The position numbers were made by a program, and so were the translations under genes. The notes under the pieces are model-generated. The model did not search any database and was not told where the DNA came from. It saw nothing but the letters and a program-made list of their open reading frames with translations. A DNA stretch of 64,000 nt, taken from Alphaproteobacteria bacterium (GTDB lineage: Bacteria > Pseudomonadota > Alphaproteobacteria > Micavibrionales > UBA2020). The stretch covers positions 277,301 to 341,300 of the forward strand of contig JAICWS010000001.1 in assembly GCA_025934695.1 (NCBI GenBank). The letters run 5' to 3'. Shown here piece after piece: positions 25,932 through 34,606 of this stretch. The first letter of the stretch is position 1; the number at the start of each line of letters is the position of its first letter.

Positions 25932-27476
25932 TCAGGCTAAGGGGCCGCGTCCCGGCGTGGGCGGTGGAGCTTTTGTCACCGGGGCGACAGGGTCCGCCGC
26001 TGGGTTCAGATCGAAAGCATCGAGCGCCTTCTGGACCGCCTGCGGCGCCTTCGGGCCGAAATATTCGTCGGGAACGAGACTGATGCTGTCCGACACCAGG
26101 CCCTGCGCGCGGAAAACGCCATCGCGCATCGCGGCGTACATACCGAACTTGTCGTCGTCCGCCTGGAAGCCGTTCGGATCGTCGTAGATCTTCTTCAGGG
26201 TGGCGGCTTTGTAAGCGCGGCTCCAGTCCGGATCGCCGCCCGCCATCAGGTATCCGACGACCGCCCTGCCCCCGGCCTGCAGCGCTTGCGCCTGGCGCGC
26301 ATCCGCATCAGTCCCCATATTTTGCATGAGCGCGGCATTATACGCAGCGCTGAAAATCGCGCGCGTCTTTGGATTCTGCGCGGGCGACGCGTCGGTATAG
26401 CCCTGAATGGCATTGCCCGGCGCCGGTTCATAGAATTTGAAGCCGAGGTTTTCGGCTTCCTGCCGCGCCATGATCTCGTAAGCCACCGCGCTTGCTTCTT
26501 TCAGCATACTGGCGACGGCGGCATCGCGCACCTGCAGCGAATACATCGTAAACCGACCCTCGCTATTATCCTGCGTGGCCTTGAACAGTTCGTTGAAAGC
26601 AAGCGAGGTGCCGGTGCCGCGTCCGATGCGCACCATCCTGTCTTCGTAATGTCCCGCGATCGCCGGGTTCTGCGGCTCGGGAAACAGGCAGGTCTCGAGT
26701 GGAACAGGACTGTTCTGCGCCTTCAGGGAATTGTAAACGGCGTTCCCTGTCAGCGGCAGTTGCCGCATCAGGTCGAGGTCGCGCGCGAGACGGGGCGTTT
26801 GCGCGGAGATTTGGTCGAGATCGCTGTTGGTGATGCAGGCTTCCGGCTGGGCGGGATCTTCCTTGTCCAGCCCTTCCGCGTTCACCAGCGACGCCGGCGT
26901 CACCGGGCCCGCCGCCGGAAGGCGATCGGGAACAGGCCCCGGGTTCTGAACCGTGACAGGCACCGGTTGCGCCACCGGCGCGGGCAAATTGGGAACCGCA
27001 GGCATATCGTCCACCGGCTCTGCCATCACCACAGGCCTGCCATCGTCGACGACGCTGATATCCAGGATATTGCGATGAATGCCGAGATCATCCGCGGTCT
27101 TCGCCGCCGCGCGGGCGAAGGGGCCGGGCGGGATCTTATCCTGGATTTGCTGCGGCAACCGGCCATGCAGCCCGTAGTAATTCAGCCGCACGGTTTCGCC
27201 GGGTTTCAGCTGGTCTTCGATGGCCTGCGCATCGTCGGCGCTCTTCTTCCAGACGATGGCTGGCTTGTTGTAAAAAACGCCCTGATCAGTGTTGACGCGG
27301 TCGCCGCCCGGAATTTTCTCGACCGAGATCACTTTCGCATCCAGCTCGCCGCCGGTGCCGAAATAGTGATAGCCCGCCCCCGCCGCGCCGGCAAAGACGG
27401 CGCACAGCGTCAAATTGCCAAGAAAGCTTTTGACCTTGCGGCCAAATGATTTTTTGCGGGGGCGTTCATTATCCAT
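25932..27476 (-). CDS. Membrane-anchored protein of unknown function
   Basis: A 514-residue protein. A basic N-terminus ('RPRKKSFGRKVKSFLGN') is followed by one transmembrane segment ('LTLCAVFAGAAGAGYHYF'), so most of the chain is probably periplasmic. Residues 45-120 are beta-rich, 150-200 are Pro/Val-rich and flexible, and the last 290 residues are mainly helical ('MVRIGRGTGTSLAFNELFKATQDN...'). The end is Pro-rich. The order anchor, linker, domain suggests an envelope protein, but I do not recognise the family. It stands alone. Confidence 0.75.
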   Translation of the reverse strand: MDNERPRKKSFGRKVKSFLGNLTLCAVFAGAAGAGYHYFGTGGELDAKVISVEKIPGGDRVNTDQGVFYNKPAIVWKKSADDAQAIEDQLKPGETVRLNYYGLHGRLPQQIQDKIPPGPFARAAAKTADDLGIHRNILDISVVDDGRPVVMAEPVDDMPAVPNLPAPVAQPVPVTVQNPGPVPDRLPAAGPVTPASLVNAEGLDKEDPAQPEACITNSDLDQISAQTPRLARDLDLMRQLPLTGNAVYNSLKAQNSPVPLETCLFPEPQNPAIAGHYEDRMVRIGRGTGTSLAFNELFKATQDNSEGRFTMYSLQVRDAAVASMLKEASAVAYEIMARQEAENLGFKFYEPAPGNAIQGYTDASPAQNPKTRAIFSAAYNAALMQNMGTDADARQAQALQAGGRAVVGYLMAGGDPDWSRAYKAATLKKIYDDPNGFQADDDKFGMYAAMRDGVFRAQGLVSDSISLVPDEYFGPKAPQAVQKALDAFDLNPAADPVAPVTKAPPPTPGRGPLA

Positions 27477-27584
27477 ACGTATCTCCCTTGAGGGACGCGG
27501 CCGGTGTGGAATTCAGTATGTGGGAGACTTTTTATAGCAAGCAATCAATCACGACGCCAGCGCCGGTCTTAAGGAAACTCACGC

Positions 27585-27947
27585 TCAAAATTTGTCCTTC
27601 AGATGCACGCGCTCGACCTTGTCGATCAGCCGTTCGATGACGGTCAGTTCGTTGAGCCAGTCCTCGGGATATTTCAATTTGTGGGTGGCGCGATATTCAA
27701 CTAAACCCGCATGCGCTGTCTTGAAACTTTCGTGAGCCTTCTCGTATTCGAGCAGCTTCAGGTAAGCCTCGCCGAGATCCTTGTGATAGAGGCAGACCAT
27801 GATATTCAGCCCCTTGGCCCGCGCATCCAGCGCGATGATATCCCGGCATGCCTGCGCCGCCGCCTCGTAATCCTTGCGCCGGACCGCGGTGTTCAACTGC
27901 TTGCGCAGGGCGTCGAGTTCGGCTTGTTGCTGGCGATTTTTGGTCAT
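27585..27947 (-). CDS. TPR-like small helical protein
   Basis: A 120-residue all-helical protein without signal peptide. The start at MTKNRQQQAEL is chosen over 27992 because the upstream 15 residues overlap promoter-like sequence. Helix pairs such as 'RKDYEAAAQACRDIIALDA' and 'KDLGEAYLKLLEYEKAHESFKTAHAGL' have TPR spacing (A at 8 and 20, Y near 11). It would be a protein-protein adaptor. It is on the opposite strand to yaiI, 164 bp away. Confidence 0.7.
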   Translation of the reverse strand: MTKNRQQQAELDALRKQLNTAVRRKDYEAAAQACRDIIALDARAKGLNIMVCLYHKDLGEAYLKLLEYEKAHESFKTAHAGLVEYRATHKLKYPEDWLNELTVIERLIDKVERVHLKDKF

Positions 27948-28111
27948 GAGAATTTCCGTTTCAAATCTATACAAACGCCCCGTCGAAGTCAAAAATGAAG
28001 GCGGCGTATAAGAAACAGTTATGTTGCCTTTACCGGCAAAGCAGGATAGTTATGCCGGACCTTTGGGAATGCCAACGTACCGGCGCCCTGCGTGCTCATG
28101 AGGGTTTTACT

Positions 28112-28567
28112 GTGAAGATATGGGTAGACGCCGATGCCTGCCCCAAGGCAATCAAGGAAATACTCTTTCGCGCATCTGAACGCACCGGCGTGGCCGTTAC
28201 GCTGGTCGCCAATCGCTTTACGCAGGCGCCCACGTCCCCTTTCGTCACACTGCTTCAGGTGCCGCAAGGGCCTGATGTGGCCGATGACGAAATCGCCGTC
28301 CGCTGCGGCGCAGGAGACCTGGTGGTGACTGCGGACATACCGCTCGCGGCGCGCATTGTGGAAAAAGGCGGCGTTGCGCTCGATCCGCGCGGACGCGTCT
28401 ACGATGCCGGCAATGTCCGGCAAGTACTGGCCATGCGTGATTTCATGGATTCAATGCGCGGCAGCGGCGAGCAAACCGGCGGTCCTTCCGCCTTCGGCGC
28501 GCGCGAGCGAGAAGCCTTCGCCAATGAATTGGACCGGCTTCTCGCCCGTGCTCGCAAAGACCGTTAG
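28112..28567 (+). CDS. yaiI: UPF0178 / YaiI-family protein (GTG start)
   Basis: A 151-residue protein of the DUF188/YaiI family. It begins at GTG with 'KIWVDADACP', the family's invariant acidic N-terminus, and contains 'DLVVTADIPLAARIVEKGG' and 'ALDPRGRVYDAGNV'. The fold is PIN-like, so nuclease activity is often suggested but not established. The ORF track starts at 27995; the GTG start matches the usual family length of about 150 and has 'TGAGGG' upstream. Confidence 0.88.
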   Translation: MKIWVDADACPKAIKEILFRASERTGVAVTLVANRFTQAPTSPFVTLLQVPQGPDVADDEIAVRCGAGDLVVTADIPLAARIVEKGGVALDPRGRVYDAGNVRQVLAMRDFMDSMRGSGEQTGGPSAFGAREREAFANELDRLLARARKDR

Positions 28568-28608
28568 CGGTAATGGAGTAGATTACCCCGTAATTCTCCG
28601 GGAAGCGC

Positions 28609-28974
28609 TTAAGAGAGCGCTGCCGACTTCAGCTTCTTCAGCGGACGGATCTTGACGCGGACCGACGCGGGTTTCGCGGCGGCTTTCATCATTTCGCCCG
28701 TGGCGGGGTTGCGGATCAGCGTCCCGGCCTTGCGGGCGGGCACTTTGCGCAGGGTGACTTTCATCAAGCCAGGCAGTACGAAGATGCCGGCGCCTTTGGG
28801 GTGCACGGAGCCCAAGAGCGTGTTCTCGAGGGTAACGAGGACGCCGCTCGCCTGCTTGCGCGTCAGACCATTTTGCTCGGCCAGCAGGTTAACGAGGCCG
28901 GATTTGGTCAGCTGCTGCTTGACGGGCTGCAGGGGCGCGGATGCCGATTTTTTGGCGGATTTCTTCTTAGCCAT
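28609..28974 (-). CDS. HU-like DNA-binding protein with basic N-terminal tail
   Basis: A 121-residue protein. Residues 20-115 fit the HU/IHF fold: 'LTKSGLVNLLAEQNGLTRKQASGVLVTLENTLL' is the helical dimer part, and 'GLMKVTLRKVPARKAGTLIRNPATGEMM' is the DNA-arm region with the NPxTGE block. A Lys/Ala-rich leader ('MAKKKSAKKSASAPLQ') and the basic end 'VRVKIRPLKKLKSAAL' are extra. It would bind and bend DNA in the nucleoid. The arm differs from classical HU (GRNP becomes IRNP). Confidence 0.85.
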   Translation of the reverse strand: MAKKKSAKKSASAPLQPVKQQLTKSGLVNLLAEQNGLTRKQASGVLVTLENTLLGSVHPKGAGIFVLPGLMKVTLRKVPARKAGTLIRNPATGEMMKAAAKPASVRVKIRPLKKLKSAALS

Positions 28975-29201
28975 AGATTTTGACTCTCCTGTAAGGGTTA
29001 TTTAGTGTACCCAGTAAGTATAGGCCTTTTTGCAGGAAAGTCATAGGGGCTTTGTCAATGCACCTGTCTGAACGTCCCGCGACCCCCTTCTTCACTTGGG
29101 AACAGGGGCCCCGGATGCCGGCGCCGGGAATTTACCGCTTTCCCTTTGGAGACCGAGCCCCGCTGAATGGTTGATCAAAGATATCGGAGTAAGTTGGTTA
29201 T

Positions 29202-30653
29202 ATGAGCGAGAGCGTTCAAACCCTTGCCCGGCGCAAGTGGCCACCCGCGCGCATATCTATCCGCGATGCCTTGCGCATCACTCTTATTTCCCTGGCCTTG
29301 TTTCTTTTATCGCCGCCCGCGAGAGCGGAAATGAACAGCGCCGGGGTCAATGAAACGCCTTACCAGGCCGACGCCTTCGTTGATTCAATGGGCGTGAATG
29401 TCTGCTTCAACGCCGGCTGTTCGGTTGGCGATGCGGATACGATAAAAGGCCTTGAAGCCCTTGGCATCCGGCATGTCAGGAATGACTACAGCACCGATCC
29501 CAGATACCTGAAAGACATGCAGACGATCGGGCAAGCCGGCATTCGTCTCGATGTTATTATGCATCCCGGCATGACGGCTGCGCAAATAAGGGAATTCCCT
29601 GCGCTGGTGTCGCCGGCATTGGAGGCCTACGAAGGCCCGAATGAAACCGGCAGCCGCTGGGGCCGCCAATGGGTAGGCACCACCAGGACCTTCATGCAGC
29701 TGCTGTATGCCAATAAAGGCCCATATACGGTCTATGGGCCGACGCTGTACGCGCAGGCGGCAGCTGTCGTTGTCGGAGATATCTCGGCCCACATGGACTA
29801 CGGGAATATACATCCATACATCCCTCCGTTCTGGCCGGGCATTGTAACGGGCTGGGGCGGCTACGCAAAGGAATGCGGCACGCGGTTCCAGGCCAACGTC
29901 ATAAATTTCATCGAAAGCTGCGAGATCCCCATGAGCGGACCGGGTACTTTCGTTGAAAGCCCCTCTCTCAAAGGCATGTACCGGTTCATACCGGACAAGG
30001 GATCGAAGCCCATTGTCGCGACAGAAACCGGCTATGGCACCGCGTATCAGCAACTTCCGGGGATATTCAAAAACGAACTGGATTTTGCCACGCAGGCCAA
30101 ATACATCAGCCGCCTCTATTTCGATTATTATATGGCGGGGATTGCCCGCACATATGTTTTCACTTACGAAGACTGGCCCTGCACGGAAAAGCATTTTGAT
30201 TCCTGCTATGGACTGGTCAACGGATACAACTATAAGAAGCCGGCTTATTATGCGGTGCAGGGGCTGATCGCAGCGCTCAGCGATCCTGGCCCGTCATTCC
30301 CGACGACCCCCCTGGCGTACACGATAAGCAATAGCCCTGAAACTTTGGCGCACATGCTCTTCCAGAAAAGAAACGGCGAATATACGCTGGCGCTGTGGAA
30401 CGAAACCGCCAGCTGGAATGGCGCCGCCGGCGCGCATTGTCCAGGCAAGCCTCCCGTGTGCGGCGCCCCTGTGAAGGTCGCTCCGGTCCCGGTCACCGTT
30501 ACCTTGCCTTTTTCTCCCTTAAGCCTTGCGGTCAGGTCGTTCGACGACGAAGGAAAACTGCGAGCAATACCCGCGGCGGCCAACGGCAAAAGCGTGACCG
30601 TGGATGTGGACGATCACGTATCGCTTTTAAACTTTCGGCGCGAGACCAATTGA
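29202..30653 (+). CDS. Secreted glycoside hydrolase-like protein (clan A type)
   Basis: A 483-residue protein with a signal peptide ('ITLISLALFLLSPPARAE'). The catalytic barrel shows the clan GH-A pattern: 'EAYEGPNETGSR' (acid/base Glu after Asn-Pro-like strand 4) and 'KPIVATETGYGT' (nucleophile Glu at strand 7). A C-terminal beta region from residue 390 ('FQKRNGEYTLALWNE') is like the accessory beta-sandwich of GH39/GH30-type enzymes. The substrate is unknown. It has 'CGGAG' before the start and begins the accessory region. Confidence 0.75.
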   Translation: MSESVQTLARRKWPPARISIRDALRITLISLALFLLSPPARAEMNSAGVNETPYQADAFVDSMGVNVCFNAGCSVGDADTIKGLEALGIRHVRNDYSTDPRYLKDMQTIGQAGIRLDVIMHPGMTAAQIREFPALVSPALEAYEGPNETGSRWGRQWVGTTRTFMQLLYANKGPYTVYGPTLYAQAAAVVVGDISAHMDYGNIHPYIPPFWPGIVTGWGGYAKECGTRFQANVINFIESCEIPMSGPGTFVESPSLKGMYRFIPDKGSKPIVATETGYGTAYQQLPGIFKNELDFATQAKYISRLYFDYYMAGIARTYVFTYEDWPCTEKHFDSCYGLVNGYNYKKPAYYAVQGLIAALSDPGPSFPTTPLAYTISNSPETLAHMLFQKRNGEYTLALWNETASWNGAAGAHCPGKPPVCGAPVKVAPVPVTVTLPFSPLSLAVRSFDDEGKLRAIPAAANGKSVTVDVDDHVSLLNFRRETN

Positions 30654-30686
30654 ATCTGGCGTAATTCAGGTCGTTCGAGTCCCTGA

Positions 30687-30971
30687 TCAGTTGCCACTTT
30701 TCGAGCGGCTTGAGCCGTAATTCTTCCGCGCGATGGCCAGCAGGATGAGCAGAAATGCCGCCAGCCGCACCACATAAATCGCCGAATGGGCTTCATTCGG
30801 CCGCTCCAGGTATAGCGTCACGATGCGATTGCAGCCCTCGAGGATAAATGAGGCCGAGAACAGCAGAAAGAAGGAATCCCGCGTGTCGCGCCAATATCTC
30901 AGAAAAAACAGACCCGCTGCGAAAGACGCGGTCGCTATAACACCGATCAGAAATGCTTCAATTGGCGTCAT
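30687..30971 (-). CDS. Small membrane protein, DUF5985-like (second of pair)
   Basis: A 94-residue protein with about three hydrophobic helices ('FLIGVIATASFAAGLFFLRYW', 'SFFLLFSASFILEGCNRI', 'YVVRLAAFLLILLAIA'). The RYWRDTRDSFF block is typical of DUF5985 proteins. The ORF track extends it to 31193, but that part is a shadow of the upstream gene; the start MTPIEAFLIG overlaps the previous stop by 4 bp. Function unknown. It ends a three-gene unit with a sister membrane protein and a winged-helix protein. Confidence 0.8.
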   Translation of the reverse strand: MTPIEAFLIGVIATASFAAGLFFLRYWRDTRDSFFLLFSASFILEGCNRIVTLYLERPNEAHSAIYVVRLAAFLLILLAIARKNYGSSRSKSGN

Positions 30972-31228
30972 CGTTGTTTCTCCCAGATCAGCCCGTAAAG
31001 TATAAAGGTCATCGACGCCGCGGCGGTTGCAAGCCGCCAGAGATAGAGGTCTGTTTCCGGAAGGATGATGAGGTCCAGAAATACGAGGGCGTTCGACACG
31101 GAGAGGCCGGAAAAGCAAATACCGCTCCAGAGAAGAAGCCGCATCTTTGTGCGGAAATACGCGCGGAAAAGAAGCACTGCGCATGCCAAACAAGTGAGTG
31201 TGCCAAGAATATAAACTGCGGGTTCCAT
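30968..31228 (-). CDS. Small membrane protein, DUF5985-like (first of pair)
   Basis: An 86-residue protein with three hydrophobic segments ('AVYILGTLTCLACAVLLFRAYF', 'LLLWSGICFSGLSVSNALVFLDLIIL', 'ATAAASMTFILYGLIW'). The layout is the same as that of its neighbour, so the pair probably arose by duplication and may form a heteromer. The start MEPAVYILG is chosen over the longer track ORF. It lies 7 bp downstream of the winged-helix-type gene. Confidence 0.8.
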   Translation of the reverse strand: MEPAVYILGTLTCLACAVLLFRAYFRTKMRLLLWSGICFSGLSVSNALVFLDLIILPETDLYLWRLATAAASMTFILYGLIWEKQR

Positions 31229-31235
31229 CGTCTCG

Positions 31236-31634
31236 TCACTCCTTCTCGTCGTCTTTGGTGAAACGGAATGCGCGCGCAAAGGCAAGTGCGGCCGGCGGGC
31301 CCTTCGCGTGGATCATTCTGGTAATACGAACAAGGTCGCGCCGGTAAGCCGCATCAACGGCGGCAACGAGTAATTCCCGCTCGGGCGAACCTTCGGCATA
31401 ATAGAATTGCGCCGTAGATCCGGTCCCAGGATTTAGCAGGCCCTGCTGCACGAGGTCCAGCAGGACTCGTTTAGCCACTTCGGGCGCGATAAAAAGCGCA
31501 TGCGACATCTCCTCGACGGTTTTCGCCTGCGGACGGCTGTTCCACAACAGCAGAAATGCCTCGATATGCGGAATGCTGTCGATCCGCTCGCGGATGAACC
31601 TGTCCACTTCATCCTTTGTCTGGTTCTCATCCAT
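31236..31634 (-). CDS. Winged-helix-like protein beside the DUF5985 pair
   Basis: A 132-residue cytosolic protein. 'IEAFLLLWNSRPQAKTVEEMSHALFIAPEVAKRVLLDLVQQGLLNPG' has the helix-turn-helix-wing order of small winged-helix proteins, followed by a helical tail. It heads a three-gene unit with two small membrane proteins, so it may regulate them or couple to them at the membrane. Its target is unknown; no palindrome was seen at its promoter. Confidence 0.75.
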   Translation of the reverse strand: MDENQTKDEVDRFIRERIDSIPHIEAFLLLWNSRPQAKTVEEMSHALFIAPEVAKRVLLDLVQQGLLNPGTGSTAQFYYAEGSPERELLVAAVDAAYRRDLVRITRMIHAKGPPAALAFARAFRFTKDDEKE

Positions 31635-32082
31635 TGTGCTGGCCTGGTATGACTGTCTTCAGCTTCACAGCCTGAAAACCGCGTCGCAAAAATCCCCTAT
31701 GGGCAGCCCCAAATGAGGTGCCGTTAACCGGGGTGAAGAAGTTTGCCTTTCGTGCCTGTTCCAGTCAATGTCCCCATTTTGGATGAGAGATGGAGGGGCG
31801 CATTCATTGCCGCCGCTATCGCGGACTTCATTCTGGTATCTTCAACCGCATCTGCTTGCGCGAGAAGTTCATATGGAATAATGAATGAACACATATGAAA
31901 AGTTTCCGTAAAATTGGCGTGCCGGAGCGCTATTCCATTAGCTTGCTTCAGCGGATAGAGTGCAACCAGATCGCTGCGCCCTCACTTCGGCGCTAATCCG
32001 GCGTGGGCTCCGGTAGTTTGAATATAAATTCCGGGCCAACGGTGCTAGGTTGAGCGTCTGTCATAGACAACGACGCGCACAC
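31635..32082. other. Intergenic region between the DUF5985 unit and chrA
   Basis: A 448-bp divergent spacer. It contains a 33-codon frame (31895-31996, beginning MKSFRKIGVPERY) without a clear RBS, and scattered AT-rich blocks. It must hold the promoter of the chrA cluster and that of the divergent unit. I see no convincing gene, RNA or operator. Confidence 0.5.
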
Positions 32083-33237
32083 ATGGCCAGGCCGGACTCC
32101 CCCTCCTACACGCTTCTGCAACTCGTAAAATACATGCTTCGCCTCGGCACCATTGGCTTCGGCGGGCCTGTCGCTCTCGTGAGCTATATGCATCGCGATC
32201 TGGTTGAGCAGCGCAAATGGATATCGGATGAAGATTACAAGGAAGGTCTGGCGCTCGCGCAGTTGGCGCCGGGACCGCTGGCGGCGCAATTGGCGATTTA
32301 CCTCGGGTACGTCCATTACCGGATCCTTGGCGCAACCCTTGCCGGAATTGCATTTGTCATTCCTTCTTTCCTGATGGTCGTCGCCCTCGGCTGGGCTTAT
32401 CTCCGGTACAACGGCCTTGAATGGATGCAGTCGGTCTTTTATGGCGTCGGCGCGGCTGTCATTGGCATTATCGTCATGAGCGCGAAAAAGCTGACCCAGA
32501 AGACCATCGGCAAGGACAAGTTGCTATGGGCGATTTTCCTGCTGCTTGCGGCGGTCACGATTATCACCCAAAGCGAAGTCGCCATGCTGTTCATCGCGGC
32601 GGGCATCGTCGTTTGGCTCTATCGTTGTCCTCCGAAGGCGCTTAGGCGCGGCAGAATGCTTTCACTTGCAGCCACCATTCCACTGGCCGCTGCTCCGCAG
32701 AACGGCGTCCTTTGGCAAATGGCCCTCTTCTTCGCCAAGGCCGGAGCCTTCGTCTTCGGCAGCGGGCTCGCCATCGTGCCGTTCCTCTATGGCGGCGTTG
32801 TGCACGAGCATCAATGGCTGACGGAACGCCAGTTCGTCGATGCGGTTGCGGTCGCCATGATCACGCCTGGGCCCGTCGTCATTACGGTTGGTTTTATCGG
32901 CTATCTGATAGCGGGGTTCAACGGCGCAGGCGTGGCGGCGCTCGCCACGTTCCTGCCGTGCTATTTGTTCACTGTTATTCCCGCGCCTTACATGAAAAAA
33001 TACGGCAAGGCGCCCGCGATCATTGCCTTCGTTGACGGCGTAACCGCCGCCGCCGTTGGCGCCATCGCAGGGTCTGTCATTGTTATCGCGCAGCGAGCCA
33101 TCGTGGACATCCCTACCGCCGCAATTGCAGTTGCCACCACCGCGCTGTTGTGGAAATTCAGGAAATTACAGGAGCCGCTCATTGTGGCTGGAGCAGCGGT
33201 TATCGGCTTGGTCATTTATCCCTTTGTTCACCCCTGA
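32083..33237 (+). CDS. chrA: Chromate transporter
   Basis: A 384-residue two-domain CHR transporter. Each half carries the family blocks: 'IGFGGPVALVSYMHRDL' and 'LAQLAPGPLAAQLAIYLGY' in the first, 'FVFGSGLAIVPFLYGGVV' and 'AMITPGPVVITVGFIGYLIAG' in the second. It exports chromate from the cytosol, usually with the membrane potential as driver. ATG 32083 is chosen over the TTG at 32050. It starts a same-strand cluster with DUF1259, YncE-like and ChrB-type genes, all of which recur with chromate resistance. Confidence 0.9.
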   Translation: MARPDSPSYTLLQLVKYMLRLGTIGFGGPVALVSYMHRDLVEQRKWISDEDYKEGLALAQLAPGPLAAQLAIYLGYVHYRILGATLAGIAFVIPSFLMVVALGWAYLRYNGLEWMQSVFYGVGAAVIGIIVMSAKKLTQKTIGKDKLLWAIFLLLAAVTIITQSEVAMLFIAAGIVVWLYRCPPKALRRGRMLSLAATIPLAAAPQNGVLWQMALFFAKAGAFVFGSGLAIVPFLYGGVVHEHQWLTERQFVDAVAVAMITPGPVVITVGFIGYLIAGFNGAGVAALATFLPCYLFTVIPAPYMKKYGKAPAIIAFVDGVTAAAVGAIAGSVIVIAQRAIVDIPTAAIAVATTALLWKFRKLQEPLIVAGAAVIGLVIYPFVHP

Positions 33238-33296
33238 TCCTTCCAAGGGGAACGCCCGGCAAAGCTTCGAGTTTGAGAACTTTCAAAGGTTCGACA

Positions 33297-34508
33297 GTGG
33301 AACTCGGCACCATAATGCAGCAAGCTGACGCACTGATATACCTCGAAAGGTATGTCGACGAGGGAGCCAGGACCTACAGCCGCTATTCGCAACGAAGCGA
33401 AACCGCGCCCCCATATAAACCCTCCGGAAAACAAAGCAGTTTTAAGCTTATCACCGCCCGCATCCCGGTTGACGAGGTCCAGATCGTCGAAGCCGCCCCG
33501 GATTCGCGTCTGCATAATTTTTATATTTGCGACGGAGAAGTGCGCTTTGCCCTCCATCCCGAAACCTGGGCCGCAGAAAATATTCCGTTTTTGGATGAAC
33601 TGCGAAAGTATCCGCAAGGCGATGCAATTGAAGTATCCCCAACAGCATCGACGCGAACGGTACTTGTCCGCAACGCGGATAATCTGCCCCCGCATTTTCT
33701 GAAACTTCATTATCCCAAATATGTTTCGCGATTCAATCGGCGGCTGCGGCGGCTTAATATATGTAACAGTGTTGCAGTTACGCGCGATATTAAAAATATC
33801 TGCCATCCGCGATTTGCCTATCTGCCTGACGAACTCGGTTTTATTTTTGGCACGGGAAGCGATGCATGGGGATTTTTAGTTCGTGAGGCGCATCCGCATC
33901 CGTTATTACAAGGTGGCTCCCTGATTCCCGGTTTTGCGCTTTACGGCGGTGACCTCATGCATCCCGACCATCCGCCGCTCCTCGTGCAAATGATCGCCCG
34001 TGCCAAAGCTGAGCCTGCTTCATTCGTTCTGGACAACATTATGATTCCGGTTGTCGAATGCTGGGCGAAGGCCGCAAGTGAGTGCGGATTCCTTCTTGAA
34101 TCTCACGGACAGAACACGTTGATCGAGGTGGGAGATGACCTGATGCCGCGCCGGATCGTACACCGCGACTTCGACGTATGGATCGACTTTGAGACGCGAA
34201 AACGGCTTGGGCTGGAAAATTCATTTCTCGGCGAGGGAATTTTTCAATACCCGGCAGAGCAATATTACAGTCTCGTCTATGACCACTTTGTGGGCCGGGA
34301 GTTCTTCGATTATCTCTTAAAAACGTTAAAGCGATTTTATAAAGTGGATGAGAGGAGTGTTCGAGAAAATGTGAAGCGGGCGTTTCTGAAGGCCTTTCCC
34401 GACAACGAGCGCCTGTTTCCTTCTGAAACCACTTACTATTTTTCAGATGCCGAAAATGGAAAGAAGTTTGCCTTTATCGACACGGGGAAGCCGCCTGAAT
34501 GGAGATAA
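33297..34508 (+). CDS. NIS-synthetase-like protein (IucA/IucC family), N-terminally short
   Basis: A 403-residue protein. 'STRTVLVRNADNLPPHFLKLHYP' and 'LLESHGQNTLIEV...RRIVHRDFDV' match the adenylate- and acceptor-binding blocks of IucA/IucC siderophore synthetases, which join carboxylates to amines with ATP. Typical members have about 580-620 residues; the N-terminal part with the usual first ATP block is missing. GTG 33297 is preferred (AAGG 7 bp upstream); ATG 33315 is the alternative. Codon use is more AT-rich than in flanking genes. No siderophore genes are adjacent, and it lies within the chromate cluster, so its job there is unclear. Confidence 0.65.
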   Translation: MELGTIMQQADALIYLERYVDEGARTYSRYSQRSETAPPYKPSGKQSSFKLITARIPVDEVQIVEAAPDSRLHNFYICDGEVRFALHPETWAAENIPFLDELRKYPQGDAIEVSPTASTRTVLVRNADNLPPHFLKLHYPKYVSRFNRRLRRLNICNSVAVTRDIKNICHPRFAYLPDELGFIFGTGSDAWGFLVREAHPHPLLQGGSLIPGFALYGGDLMHPDHPPLLVQMIARAKAEPASFVLDNIMIPVVECWAKAASECGFLLESHGQNTLIEVGDDLMPRRIVHRDFDVWIDFETRKRLGLENSFLGEGIFQYPAEQYYSLVYDHFVGREFFDYLLKTLKRFYKVDERSVRENVKRAFLKAFPDNERLFPSETTYYFSDAENGKKFAFIDTGKPPEWR

Positions 34509-34606
34509 TTCTTATACAAGTTTATGATAGGGACTTGCTCCTTTTGTTCATATTGACTTCATTGCCGGTACAAGCTGATTTCTGACTTCAGAAAAGGACC
34601 TAAAAA

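Noticed and set aside
29385-30194. 269-residue minus-strand ORF
   Set aside because: It is antisense to the glycoside hydrolase, has no RBS and shows shadow-like composition.
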